From positions 1 through 64,000 of the forward strand of contig JAKAGT010000009.1 of assembly GCA_021825585.1 (NCBI GenBank): a stretch of 64,000 bases of DNA, given 5' to 3'. The translations under genes and the position numbers were made by a program. The first letter of the stretch is position 1. Every line of letters begins with the position of its first letter. Below the pieces are notes generated by a model, which made no database searches, was not told the DNA's origin, and saw only the letters and a list, made by a program, of their open reading frames with translations. This stretch comes from Bacteroidota bacterium. Its GTDB lineage: Bacteria > Bacteroidota > Ignavibacteria > Kryptoniales > JAKASW01. Shown here piece by piece: positions 43,766 to 52,667 of this stretch.

Positions 43766-44338
43766 TCACGCGGATTTGCCCGACAGCCTCCTGATCACGG
43801 CCTCTGCCAGTTCCAGGCCCCCACCGATTCCGATGCCGATAAGAAAACCCTGCGCAATGTCGTAATATATCATTTGTGAGAGACTTACTTGCGGCACCGA
43901 CGGGATAGACCGGTACGCGAGATAAATAATTACCGTCACTACGGCGTAACTCACCGCTAGCAGCGAACTCACAACGAGAAGACGGTCCAGCGCGGCCCGG
44001 GAGAGTCTCGGAAAATAATACTTTGCAGAGACTATCAATGCCACGCACAAACCCGCATAATAGAGAATGTCCTGCCACAAAATGGCCTGGCCCGCCGATA
44101 TTAAGAGCATCTCGTTGAGAATTACGAGAATAAGAACGATCACGATTGCAAGCCACCGGTTCAGATACCTGAAGCCTGAGAGGATCGCACTGCCGATAAT
44201 TCCGAATGAGAGAAACTGAAACACCCCCCTCCCCGCGAGGAATATGCGTTGTTGAAAGAGGAGAAGACCGATCACAACAGCACCCGATGCACAAAAAAGA
44301 AGCGCAATGAAGAACGGTTTGATTTTTTCACCACCCAT
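43766..44338 (-). CDS. Uncharacterised multi-pass membrane protein
   Basis: 190 residues with about five hydrophobic helices (FIALLFCASGAVVIGLLLF, LAIVIVLILVILNEMLL, ILYYAGLCVALIVSA, LAVSYAVVTVIIYLAY, IAQGFLIGIGIGGGLELA). I do not recognise the family. It starts five bases after the stop of the epimerase-like gene and is probably cotranscribed with it. A short basic C-terminus (EAVIRRLSGKSA) follows the last helix. Confidence 0.7.
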   Translation of the reverse strand: MGGEKIKPFFIALLFCASGAVVIGLLLFQQRIFLAGRGVFQFLSFGIIGSAILSGFRYLNRWLAIVIVLILVILNEMLLISAGQAILWQDILYYAGLCVALIVSAKYYFPRLSRAALDRLLVVSSLLAVSYAVVTVIIYLAYRSIPSVPQVSLSQMIYYDIAQGFLIGIGIGGGLELAEAVIRRLSGKSA

Positions 44339-44343
44339 TTCAT

Positions 44344-45291
44344 CTACTCCTTTCGGTCCGGCAATGACTTGTAGAACTCGGCGGTCTCCCTGACCCCCTC
44401 GGCGTATGAAGTTGCTGTGTTACCGAATGCATTTGTGAACTTGGACGAATCGAAAATATAGTCGAACTCGTTTTGGTAGAGCATCTCCACAATTTCATAT
44501 ACATTCCTGTCGAACAGCCCCGCCGCCCTCAGCATCCACCTCGATAGGACTGTAAATCCCCGGCCGGCTCCAAATTCCCTGGCGGCAAGTGCGACAAACT
44601 CGCTCGCCGTTGGAGGGTCGGGCGAGGTTGGCAAATGCCATACCTGGTCGTAGGCTCCTTCCGAATTGGCCATCGTGTAGAGAGCCTGAGCGATATCGAG
44701 TGTGTAAGTATAGGAATGTTTCTTATCGGCATCGACAAGAATGTTCGGCTTGTTCCCTTCCGCGAGCCGCTCGAACACGAGCATATTCGGGACCGCGACT
44801 TTGCCTGCATATGGTCCGTAGAAGTCGGCCGCCCGTGCGATGACAGCGTGGAGGTTCCCGGCTTTCACTTCGTCCATCAACTTCGTCGCGATCTGTGCCC
44901 GGACCTCCCCCTTCTTGCTCGACGGGTTGTATGATGTGGATTCGGTCATCTTGCCGGTAACCCTTCCGTAAGAATAGACGTTATCGAAGAACACGAGCCT
45001 CGAGCCGCTCCGCTTGCATGCCTCCAGCGTATTTGACATGATTACAGGCCAGAATTCGCTCCAGACCCTTATGTCGTATTTCAAACCGACGCAGAGAAAC
45101 ACGACCGAGGAGCCCTTAACCGCCTCCACAGTCTGATCGAGCTTAGCTACATCCGCCTTATGAGTTATTGCGCCCTGAATTGAATGACCGCTCCTGGAGA
45201 TTAACCTGACCTCCTCCTTCCTGCCGAGAAGCAGTTTTGCCAACTCGTTCGCAACGACTCCTCCGCCTCCAAGAATCGTATAGACACTCAT
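44344..45291 (-). CDS. NAD-dependent epimerase/dehydratase-like protein
   Basis: A 315-residue Rossmann-fold protein of the extended SDR type. The dinucleotide loop is TILGGGGVVANELAKLL, more like GxGGxxG than the classical form. VVFLCVGLKYD and a substrate region with YSYGRVTGKMTE and ADFYGPYAG follow. The usual YxxxK catalytic pair is not obvious, so it is likely an atypical SDR of the sugar-epimerase or NmrA-like type. It is upstream of a membrane protein gene in a probable two-gene unit. Confidence 0.85.
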   Translation of the reverse strand: MSVYTILGGGGVVANELAKLLLGRKEEVRLISRSGHSIQGAITHKADVAKLDQTVEAVKGSSVVFLCVGLKYDIRVWSEFWPVIMSNTLEACKRSGSRLVFFDNVYSYGRVTGKMTESTSYNPSSKKGEVRAQIATKLMDEVKAGNLHAVIARAADFYGPYAGKVAVPNMLVFERLAEGNKPNILVDADKKHSYTYTLDIAQALYTMANSEGAYDQVWHLPTSPDPPTASEFVALAAREFGAGRGFTVLSRWMLRAAGLFDRNVYEIVEMLYQNEFDYIFDSSKFTNAFGNTATSYAEGVRETAEFYKSLPDRKE

Positions 45292-45396
45292 ACATCCTCA
45301 CATTTGCTGAAACATAGCATTTGCCCTGAACCCATTCAAATCCGAACTGACTTCCCGCGGCCTTCTGCCATCACAGAGAATTAAAGAGGGGCACGC

Positions 45397-46536
45397 TCAA
45401 AGTACGAGGAGGAGCCCGATAGCAGCCAGGATGCCCATTCCGCTGCCGAAATAGAAAGCTGCCGCAGGACCGATATGCTGCCAGAGCTCGCCGGCAATGA
45501 AGGAAGCGGGAAAGAGACCGATGCCGAGTATCGTCGCGTGCAATCCGATCGCAGTGGCGCGCACATCTGCAGGGGCCAGGTCAGCAACAAGAGCTTTCTC
45601 GATACCGTCAGTAAATGCACTGTAGAACCCATACACGCCGAACAGCGTCCACATGAGCCATGCATGCTCGGGACCGGAAATGAACGCGAATCCCAGGTAA
45701 ACGAGCCCGTAGAAGAGATAACCGGCCACGAGGAGCCTCTTGCGTCCGATCCTGTCGGAGAGTCTTCCGGCAGGGTACGACACGGCACCGTAGATGATGT
45801 TGTAAACAAGGTACAGAAGTATGGCGGTGGCCGGCGTGAATCCTATGTCCTTCGACCGAAGGAGAAGAAAGGTGTTAGATGAGTTACCAAGCGTGAAGAT
45901 GAACGCTACGATAAGGAAGAGCTGCAGCTTTCTCGGAAGGATTTTCCATTTAAGAGACGGCGGCTTCCTTGCAGAAGTTTCCATTTTCTTTTCTCTGACC
46001 AGAAAGAGAAGCAGGATCCCGATTACCGCCGGAACCAGCGACCATAAGAAGACCTCTGAGTACTCGCCCGAGTAATGCGTCAGGAAATAATATGCAAGCA
46101 TGACGCCGATCACCGCACCACCGGTGTCCATCGCTCTATGGAGCCCGAATGCCGTACCATGTTTCCCGGGATCGGTGCTCTCTGCAATGAGAGCATCGCG
46201 CGGAGCCGTGCGGATCCCCTTCCCGAGCCGGTCGACTATTCTGCCGGCAAAGACGAATCCCCAGCTATTTGCAATATACAGGAGGAGTTTGCCAAACGCC
46301 GACGAAGAATAACCGGTGATCGCAAGAACTTTTCTCTTGCGTAATCTATCGGAAATATAGCCGGAGAAAACCTTAAGCAGGCTGGCTGTGCTTTCCGCTA
46401 CGCCCTCTATGAGACCGAGTACGGCGGGACTCGCTCCGAGTGTAACGGTAAGGAAGAACGGTATGAGCGGGTAGACCATCTCGCTCGCGATGTCCGTGAA
46501 GAACGAGGTCAGGCCGAGTATGATTACGTTGAACAT
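45397..46536 (-). CDS. Major facilitator superfamily transporter
   Basis: 379 residues, about 12 membrane helices. It starts MFNVIILGLTSFFTDIASEM, a start seen in a subgroup of MFS proteins of unknown substrate, with GYISDRLRKRKVLAI (motif A-like) after helix 2, RIVDRLGKGIRTAPRDALIA after helix 4, and GRLSDRIGRKRLL after helix 8. It is not closely related to the DHA2 pair at 8-11.6 kb. It stands alone, so neither substrate nor direction can be inferred. Confidence 0.88.
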   Translation of the reverse strand: MFNVIILGLTSFFTDIASEMVYPLIPFFLTVTLGASPAVLGLIEGVAESTASLLKVFSGYISDRLRKRKVLAITGYSSSAFGKLLLYIANSWGFVFAGRIVDRLGKGIRTAPRDALIAESTDPGKHGTAFGLHRAMDTGGAVIGVMLAYYFLTHYSGEYSEVFLWSLVPAVIGILLLFLVREKKMETSARKPPSLKWKILPRKLQLFLIVAFIFTLGNSSNTFLLLRSKDIGFTPATAILLYLVYNIIYGAVSYPAGRLSDRIGRKRLLVAGYLFYGLVYLGFAFISGPEHAWLMWTLFGVYGFYSAFTDGIEKALVADLAPADVRATAIGLHATILGIGLFPASFIAGELWQHIGPAAAFYFGSGMGILAAIGLLLVL

Positions 46537-47030
46537 GAATGAAGTTAAGGCAACATCGGGAAATTTTCACAATTCCGATGGAGCAAATACAAGATCGGTT
46601 GTCCTTCAGTGAATTCCGATAAGTGTCGGGCAAAACCCGAAACCAAATGCTAAATGATATTGCGAACTCAGAGATTCTAACGGAGTATGTTGATTGTCCT
46701 TTTGAGGATAGGGATATCTTTTTGCGGCAATATCCTGCCATGGAATATTCTGATTCGATTTCGCTCCCACCGGAATCACAATCGACGTTGACCTACCGGA
46801 CTCATAGCTTGAAGTGAGCAGTCGTCATCACTCGCCAAGCACCTCGTTCCCGCAACCGCCACTCAAGCCGTTCGACTGCCCGACAAGCCTGTCCGACTCC
46901 GGTCCCGGTGACCTCACGAATTGCGTTCCTTGTTTATCGCAGCCGAGAATGATAATATCAACGCGCTGGGTCCTCATGACGCACTAGTTGCAGACAGGCT
47001 AAGTTTTTTCGTGATGTAAAGAGAGAGAAG
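46537..47030. other. Intergenic region with no recognised feature
   Basis: 494 bases between a minus-strand MFS gene and a plus-strand desaturase gene. It must hold both promoters. A 64-codon open frame at 46623-46817 lacks a ribosome site and protein-like composition. No strong hairpin, tRNA or repeat-family copy was seen. Confidence 0.5.
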
Positions 47031-47990
47031 ATGCAGAAACTATTCGAATCAAAATGCGACGTATTACACGACCTTGAGGGCCCGGTGCGGGAGATGATTT
47101 CCCGCCACCTCTCCAAGCGCGAACTCTGGTACCCATCGGATTTTCTGCCGGCCGACCAGAGGGTTTGCGACGACAAGCAGATTTCCGAGCTTCGAAGCCG
47201 GGCACAAGGTATAAGCGACAACGCTAGAATTGCGCTGACGCTAAACGTCCTTACCGAGGAAGGACTGCCTCACTTTCACCGGCTGATCGCTCATGCGCTG
47301 GGTGAAGATACAGCCTGGCGGGAATGGAACGGTCTTTGGACGGCCGAAGAGGACCGTCATGGTAACGTCCTGCGTGATTATATCCGGGATGCGAGGCTGC
47401 TTAATTTCTCCATCCTGGAAAAACTCCAGTTCGACTATATCAGGTCCGGGTTCCACCCTGCCTGGAGCGGCGACCCATACAAAATCTTCGTCTACACCAG
47501 CGCGCAGGAAAAGGCGACGTTCATTTCGCACCTCAATACCGGTAAACTCATAGCCGGACAGGAGCCGCTTCTCTATTCCATCACACAGAAAATCGCCCAG
47601 GACGAATCGAGACATTACGCATTTTACTTGAATGTCTTTAAAGAAATCCTGGACCGCGATCCAAACACCGCACTCGAATCGGCCGCCGACGTGATGCCGA
47701 GCATAGACATGCCCGGCATTTCGATGGCGAATTTCAACGAATACGCAGACGTAGTGCGTCGGTCGGGGATTTACGGCCCGCGCGATTACCAGAAAATCGT
47801 GGAGCAGCTCATCGGATCATGGAACATCGCCCTCCTTACTCAGTTGAACGAGATTGGAAGGAAGGCGCAGGATAAAATTATGTCGATTCCCTCGCGCCTG
47901 CAGAAAGTGTCTGACTTCATCGAATCCCGGATCAAGGCCAAGAGTTTCACGTTCGACGTTATCTTCGGACGAATACTCGAGATGGCCTGA
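47031..47990 (+). CDS. Acyl-ACP desaturase-like diiron protein
   Basis: A 319-residue soluble all-helical protein of the fatty-acid desaturase type 2 family. The two carboxylate-bridged iron motifs are present as EEDRH (in WTAEEDRHGNVL) and DESRH (in AQDESRHYAFYL), with further Glu ligands in NVLTEEGLPHF and SAQEKATFISH. Relatives introduce a double bond into acyl-ACP using O2 and ferredoxin. That fits an organism that meets oxygen. It is an isolated gene with GAGAGAG upstream of the ATG. Confidence 0.88.
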   Translation: MQKLFESKCDVLHDLEGPVREMISRHLSKRELWYPSDFLPADQRVCDDKQISELRSRAQGISDNARIALTLNVLTEEGLPHFHRLIAHALGEDTAWREWNGLWTAEEDRHGNVLRDYIRDARLLNFSILEKLQFDYIRSGFHPAWSGDPYKIFVYTSAQEKATFISHLNTGKLIAGQEPLLYSITQKIAQDESRHYAFYLNVFKEILDRDPNTALESAADVMPSIDMPGISMANFNEYADVVRRSGIYGPRDYQKIVEQLIGSWNIALLTQLNEIGRKAQDKIMSIPSRLQKVSDFIESRIKAKSFTFDVIFGRILEMA

Positions 47991-48012
47991 TCTGACGCCC
48001 GATCGTTGCGCC

Positions 48013-48030
48013 TGAGGGATCTTTCCCTCA
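48013..48030 (+). terminator. Hairpin after the desaturase gene, weak terminator candidate
   Basis: TGAGGGA (48013-48019), loop TCTT, TCCCTCA (48024-48030): a perfect seven-base stem starting 23 bases after the desaturase stop. Only two T residues follow, so intrinsic termination would be weak. Smaller palindromes lie at 48078-48091 and 48227-48248 in the same 300-base gap, which otherwise holds no gene. Confidence 0.4.
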
Positions 48031-48297
48031 TTACGACATTCCTGTGCAGGTCATGCCGGCACATCGCTTCCCCAGGGCATCGCGAGCGATGGACAAATGA
48101 ATCCGTCCTCGCCCCGGCGCATCAAATCTTCGAGAAGGTAACGTACACATATTAAATCACGTTTCCTGGCACCGTCAAAATGGGTTTAGCAAGAGCGGCG
48201 CGCGCAAGCACAAAAATCTATCCGGATCCCGGAAGGTCGATGCCGGGAATATGAATTCGATTAAGTCTGTCAACCGATAATCCTATTGGGAAGAGAA

Positions 48298-48648
48298 ATG
48301 AAAAAATATAGAGTGGTCTTTCATCTCGACGAGGGAGGCAAGGGCCGAGTGGACATGACCCTGAACAACATAGAGAACCTTATAACGGATCTCGGTGAAG
48401 AAAACGTGGACGTAGAGCTCGTATCGAACTCGGAAGGCGTGACTGCTTTTCTCAGGGTTCCGGCTCTCCATGAAGCAAAGGTGAAGCGGCTTGCCGCGAA
48501 AGGGGTTCGCTTTGCCGTCTGCGCTAACTCGCTCCGCCAGTTTGGACTCACAGAAGACGCATTGCTGGATCAGATGGAAGTTGTTCCGGCCGGAGTCGGA
48601 GAACTCGTGAGAAAACAGGCGGAGGGATGGGCATACATCCGTCCTTAA
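48298..48648 (+). CDS. DsrE-family small protein
   Basis: 116 residues with the alternating beta/alpha fold of DsrE/YchN proteins: KYRVVFHLDEGG, VDVELVSNSEGVTAFL and RFAVCANSLRQFGL with the conserved Cys75. DsrE-type proteins relay persulfide sulfur, but single stand-alone members often have unknown roles. I start at ATG 48298, which has GGGAAGAG just upstream, rather than an in-frame TTG at 48286. It lies 62 bases before a membrane protein gene on the same strand. Confidence 0.85.
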   Translation: MKKYRVVFHLDEGGKGRVDMTLNNIENLITDLGEENVDVELVSNSEGVTAFLRVPALHEAKVKRLAAKGVRFAVCANSLRQFGLTEDALLDQMEVVPAGVGELVRKQAEGWAYIRP

Positions 48649-48710
48649 CATCATGGAGCACGTTTCTTTACGTTCTTAGTACTCCCTTTTTTATCTTGTA
48701 GGACATTAAC

Positions 48711-49559
48711 ATGACACCATTAACAGCGGTAATATATTCGCTCTTGTTCGGATTGCTTCACGGCATTTTGCCTGATGAGCACACCTGGCCTATCACGTTC
48801 AGCTATGCCATCGGGGGTGCGACCGGTCGGGAAGGGATGAAAGCGGGCCTTTTCTTCTCCGCCGCCTTTACCGTGCAACGTATGCTCCTTGCGGAGATCG
48901 CTTACCTCGCGCTGGCGCCTTTCCTCCTCTCGCCTACCATAAATGGGATCGTCTACATGATAGTAGGCGCTGCGATGTCGGCCGCAGGTGCAATTGTTAT
49001 TCGCAACAACCGTTATCCCCACCTTCATGTCTTCGGTCACCACCACGAGAAGGCGCGCGACATGGGCGTGTCGATGTCGGTGCTCTCCAAACACCACAAA
49101 GAATCGTCTCTCCCTGCGTCCGAGCCCTTGCCGGCCAGGTGGACGATCGTTCACGGGTTCATCGCGGGGTTCGGCTTCGGCGGTTTCTCTCTCTTCGTGA
49201 ACACGGTCGCGGCGCCTGCCATGCGCAGCCCGTGGCTGGGCTTCGTGCCCGGTCTCGCCTTTGGCGTCGGAACCGCGATTACACTTGTAGTAGTAGGGTA
49301 CCTCTTCGGCGCTTCGATGAGATGGACGCACCTTTTGAGCGAGCAGGAAGTCAAACAGATCGGGGCGCAAACCGGCGGCAGGACGCTCTTCTTCGGCGGT
49401 TTGCTTTTCGCAATCTTCGGAATCGGAACGCTACTGGGTCTCGACCGGAACCTCCCAATGGATGAAGGCTACGTATTGATCGGATTATTCATGATTATTA
49501 TCGCCGTCCCGGCCTTCATCTTCACGCTGAAGGAAGTTCTATCGTTACGGGAGCAATGA
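48711..49559 (+). CDS. NicO/RcnA-like polytopic membrane protein with a His-rich loop
   Basis: 282 residues with six to seven hydrophobic helices. Helix 1 ends in H17-GILP-D22-E-H24, close to the HX4DH signature of nickel/cobalt permeases. A cytosolic or periplasmic loop near residues 100-115 is rich in histidine (PHLHVFGHHHEKARD), as in RcnA-type exporters. FIAGFGFGGFSLFVNT and GIGTLLGLD are later helix features. I infer a divalent metal transporter, cobalt or nickel being the natural guess, but similar proteins are annotated only as membrane proteins. Confidence 0.5.
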   Translation: MTPLTAVIYSLLFGLLHGILPDEHTWPITFSYAIGGATGREGMKAGLFFSAAFTVQRMLLAEIAYLALAPFLLSPTINGIVYMIVGAAMSAAGAIVIRNNRYPHLHVFGHHHEKARDMGVSMSVLSKHHKESSLPASEPLPARWTIVHGFIAGFGFGGFSLFVNTVAAPAMRSPWLGFVPGLAFGVGTAITLVVVGYLFGASMRWTHLLSEQEVKQIGAQTGGRTLFFGGLLFAIFGIGTLLGLDRNLPMDEGYVLIGLFMIIIAVPAFIFTLKEVLSLREQ

Positions 49560-49656
49560 TCTCGGGATTCGCATTCGACAGCATCCCGGCAACGTCGAAA
49601 CGATTGTACGCCACGATATAGCTCTCGATTAGCCTGCATCTCAGCTCGTCGCCCAT
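49522..49656 (-). pseudogene. N-terminal fragment of a SnoaL/NTF2-like protein
   Basis: From ATG 49656 the minus strand reads MGDELRCRLIESYIVAYNRF and DVAGMLSNANPEI, the start of an NTF2-like (SnoaL) fold. It then goes out of homology and stops at 49522 after about 44 residues. It overlaps the 3' end of the convergent membrane protein gene by 38 bases, so that gene's end or the fragment arose by a rearrangement. No remaining part of the fold is found nearby. Confidence 0.45.
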
Positions 49657-49704
49657 CTCACAATTTCCCGAGCCGTATTTCCGCCGGCAACAATACCGCC
49701 TTCT

Positions 49705-50337
49705 CTAGAATGCGAACCCCGCGCCGATTGAAAAGTCTCCGCCGTTGTAATTGCTTCTCCCCGCAATCGACGAAGAAAAGTCAGTCATAAGATTGTACCC
49801 GGCATTAGCCACGAGCTTGAAGTGGTTGCTGAGATAGAAATCGATTCCCGCCCCGAGACGTCCGCCAAACGCGTTTTCGCTTCGAGCCTGCTGCACCATG
49901 AGTTCGCCGAAAGTATTACCGGCTTCAAAACCGAGAAAGGACCCGATGCCCAGCGACAGGAACGGGCGAACCTTTGCTCCCTCTTCCGGCGACGGAACAT
50001 AGTAGCGGATGCCGATGAGAATCGGGATTATCGAGCTTGACCGCTGGTCAATCCCCTGGGTGCCAAAGTTGGAACTCGCGCCAGCAGTCAAGAGTCCGGC
50101 GCTCAAGGTGACCGCCACGTCTTCCCGTAATCCGTATGCATAGACAATATTCCCCGCAAACGAACCGGTGTTTGCACTCACATCGACTCCGTTAATTCCG
50201 ATTGTGCTTGAGGCTCTCGATCCGCCCCACATGCCCATGTTGAGCTCAAGAACGGATTTGTCCTTCAGCACCAGTCCCTGGGCAAACACGGACGAAACAG
50301 CGAATACGATCAACAAACCGAGCGATAGCATTTTCAT
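49705..50337 (-). CDS. Small outer-membrane beta-barrel protein
   Basis: 210 residues. A signal peptide (MKMLSLGLLIVFAVSSVFAQ) is followed by alternating strands with aromatic girdle residues, for example IPILIGIRYYVP, VRPFLSLGIGSFLGF and FSIGAGFAF as the last strand ending in Phe. GGAGG lies close upstream of ATG 50337, fixing the start 20 codons inside the longest open frame. It resembles the generic OmpA/OprF-like eight-strand barrel proteins of Bacteroidota; its function is unknown. Confidence 0.8.
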   Translation of the reverse strand: MKMLSLGLLIVFAVSSVFAQGLVLKDKSVLELNMGMWGGSRASSTIGINGVDVSANTGSFAGNIVYAYGLREDVAVTLSAGLLTAGASSNFGTQGIDQRSSSIIPILIGIRYYVPSPEEGAKVRPFLSLGIGSFLGFEAGNTFGELMVQQARSENAFGGRLGAGIDFYLSNHFKLVANAGYNLMTDFSSSIAGRSNYNGGDFSIGAGFAF

Positions 50338-50551
50338 CGCAGACCTCCATCCAATGTTTTGTTGAAAACAAGACATTTTATATGGAAATATCGCCAACCT
50401 TGGTTGCCGCGATCACTGGTCCGTCCCGTTATCCCTGACGTGCTACTCGGTAAATCAACCTGTGAAAGAGTCGCTCTTTCTCATATCCTTTATCACTACT
50501 TCCAACTGAAATTAGTTTCCTGTTCCCCGAAAAGCAAATGGCAAGCGAGCA

Positions 50552-51040
50552 TTACATACCGGGCCTTCTCAGCCGCGCCCTGAGATGTCTGTCAAACAGC
50601 GGGTTGTCCGTCGTGCTCATCCGCAGCTCATAGTCCACGGTGGTCTCGGAAAAACGATACCGCCGGCCCGACTTGATCATCCTCGCATCGTTCGAGATGG
50701 AAACGCTGAAGAAATCTATCCCTATTCCTCCTCCGTCCGTTGGCTTTGCTTCGCCCCTCAGTATCTCAACGCGTCCGCTTCTCTGTGCGCTCACGAGCTC
50801 GAACTGTTCGTTCCCCTTGTCTATGATGAACCCCGATTCCCAGAAGATCGGTTCGCCGTTCCTCTTGTCCGACGACTTGATCCATGCGCGCTGTTCGTAG
50901 TGGATCACAGGGTCTTTATCATTCCTTGCAAAGACAAGCCCTTCATCGTAGTCGACGGGGGAGATCGTCGGATATTCGGCGAGTCCGGTTCCCTGCCATT
51001 TCCCGACGATGAAGGTGAGATTGACAATCGTCAATGCCAT
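50552..51040 (-). CDS. Nitrobindin-like heme-binding beta-barrel protein (DUF1794)
   Basis: 162 residues. The N-terminal GKWQGTGLAEYP matches the GxWxGxG motif, and the C-terminal FDRHLRARLRR carries the His that ligates ferric heme in nitrobindins. These proteins bind NO or isomerise peroxynitrite. I choose ATG 51040 because GGAG lies six bases upstream; the longer form starts with GTG at 51052. It is 27 bases from the DinB remnant. Confidence 0.85.
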   Translation of the reverse strand: MALTIVNLTFIVGKWQGTGLAEYPTISPVDYDEGLVFARNDKDPVIHYEQRAWIKSSDKRNGEPIFWESGFIIDKGNEQFELVSAQRSGRVEILRGEAKPTDGGGIGIDFFSVSISNDARMIKSGRRYRFSETTVDYELRMSTTDNPLFDRHLRARLRRPGM

Positions 51041-51067
51041 TTCATGCTCCACTAATTGATGGTTAAG

Positions 51068-51373
51068 TCAGGCCAGTTTCCTGTAGACAGTTCCGATGTA
51101 ATCTACAAAATCCGGTTCGAGACCCTGCGCGCGGTGATGTATCGAGTGGTAATTTAACTGGAGGGCGATATCTTTCAACTGCGCGGTCCACTCGCCGCCG
51201 TCGAACCCGACAAACCGCCTCTCTTCGTACATCTGGTCTTCGCTCCTCTCACTTATGTAGTCTGTCCACAACCGCAGACTGGCATTCCATTGTCCTTCAA
51301 GCTCTTCGAACAAATAAACCGGCTCCCACCAATCCATCCCTGGCGCGTTCGGATCGCGGACGATCCGTGCCAT
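51068..51373 (-). pseudogene. C-terminal remnant of a DinB-family protein
   Basis: 101 residues (MARIVRDPNAPGMDWW to the end) match the second half of DinB/DUF664 four-helix proteins, with the metal-site block LQLNYHSIHHRAQGLEP. The first 45 or so residues with the first His ligand are missing. Upstream codons read WW and then a stop, and then a different gene begins. The junction with the GT39-type remnant (about 51374-51380) marks a deletion or rearrangement that cut both genes. Confidence 0.6.
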
Positions 51374-51379
51374 CCACCA

Positions 51380-52414
51380 CTATGAGTCCGAGAAAGACCA
51401 TAAGCAGCAGCGTATAGACTGCGAGAGATTTGGTTTCGTCGGCAAAGAGTTTTTTCTGTTCACTATGAGATTGAAGAAGAACAGCGACGACGGAATGATG
51501 ATCTCGGGTCTTCGGAACAGCCGCTCATGCTCGCGCAACAAGTTCTTGAACGGCTTCAGAAACGTGAAGTGCATTTTCGCAATGATGTACGGATTGGAAA
51601 TCTGGATCAGGAAGATTTGATAATGAAAGTAGATGTCTACGAGATACGGCAGGAAGGCTATTAGAGCCATTGCACAGAACAGCAGACATGAGAGCGGTTT
51701 TTTCCTGATCAGTAAGACGGTCAATCCGGTTGCGATAAAAATGGAACCGTTGAGATGTGCCAGCATCGCAAGCCCGGCAAAGAAAACCGCAGCGCCTGCC
51801 AGCCAATATTCTTCGGTACCGGAATATTTCACGAGGAAATAGTAGCTGAGAAACCCCAACGCTGTCACGAGCATTTCCGGACGGGCAACCTTCGCCAAAT
51901 AAAAAAACGCGAATCGCCAATAGCACGGCGATGCTCAGAACAAATTGCAGCCTGCCGGAATCCGGAAGAAATGTTTTCTGGTACTTGAGGAAAAAAACAG
52001 AAGAAGGGCAAAGGAGCAAATCGGTATAAGCCTGAAAACAAACAGGCCGAAATGAAACAGCCTGAATAATGCGGCTCCAAGATAGATGAACAGCTTATGC
52101 TGGACCACGATGCGGACGTTTTGAAGGTCGAAACCGGTGAAGAGGTTGGAGGTTGAATAGCCTTTCTTGCTCATGAAGTAAGCCTGTTCCGCACACCAGG
52201 CTTCGTCCCCGTTCATTTTATAGAAGGGAATGCTCAGAATGAGAAGGATAAGCTCCGTCGCCGCGAGAGCCGTGATCAGCTGCGCTTTTCTATCAGAAAT
52301 CTTCTTCAACATATTCATCGGCATTGAGATATCCTTATCGTGCTGTACGGGAACAGGTTTTATCTCAGGACGATTCTCAATCGTCTGCAGTTTAATGCGT
52401 TCAGAATTTCTCAC
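51380..52414 (-). pseudogene. GT39-type membrane glycosyltransferase, two poly-T frameshifts and truncated end
   Basis: Read in three frames this is one polytopic membrane protein. Frame 1 holds KMNGDEAWCAEQAYFM, with the acidic pair of PMT/ArnT-like enzymes, and KLFIYLGAALFRLFHFG. At a run of seven T near 51990 the frame moves to LKYQKTFLPDSGRLQFVL. At another run of seven T near 51905 it moves to AKVARPEMLVTALGFLSYYF and runs on to 51380. Changing each run by one T restores a continuous chain. The C-terminus is cut at the DinB junction. Lipid-linked sugar would be the donor in intact relatives. Confidence 0.8.
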
Positions 52415-52667
52415 CCGTTCCCTGCCGAAACAGCAAGGCTACCGCTTCACTTAATTCCACAATCTAGGTTGCCCCCGTCGGAGTCGGCGTTTCAGAATCT
52501 CAGTTTGCCTCTGAATCCAGAGGCCGCCGCATAGAAAAGGCCAGTCCGTAACCCTTCCACCACATCGGGCGGAACGTCTGTCTCCCTCTCCGGCCTTCTG
52601 CTTCCACTTTCAGAGGTCCCGTTTGCACAAGGCCGGGGTCGCTAATCCATTACTTATGAATTTACTA
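52415..52667. other. Gap with a possible gene-tail remnant
   Basis: On the minus strand an open stretch from about 52644 to 52505 can be read WISDPGLVQTGPLKVEAEG and then FRPMWWKGYGLAFS to a stop. It has no start codon and no family I recognise. Nothing else stands out. Confidence 0.25.

Noticed and set aside
46623-46817. 64-residue open frame in the 46.5-47.0 kb gap
   Set aside because: No Shine-Dalgarno sequence, no recognisable fold and no neighbour in frame.
52505-52644. Protein-coding remnant before the lipoprotein gene
   Set aside because: Open in one frame but without a start codon or family match; kept only as a note in the gap entry.
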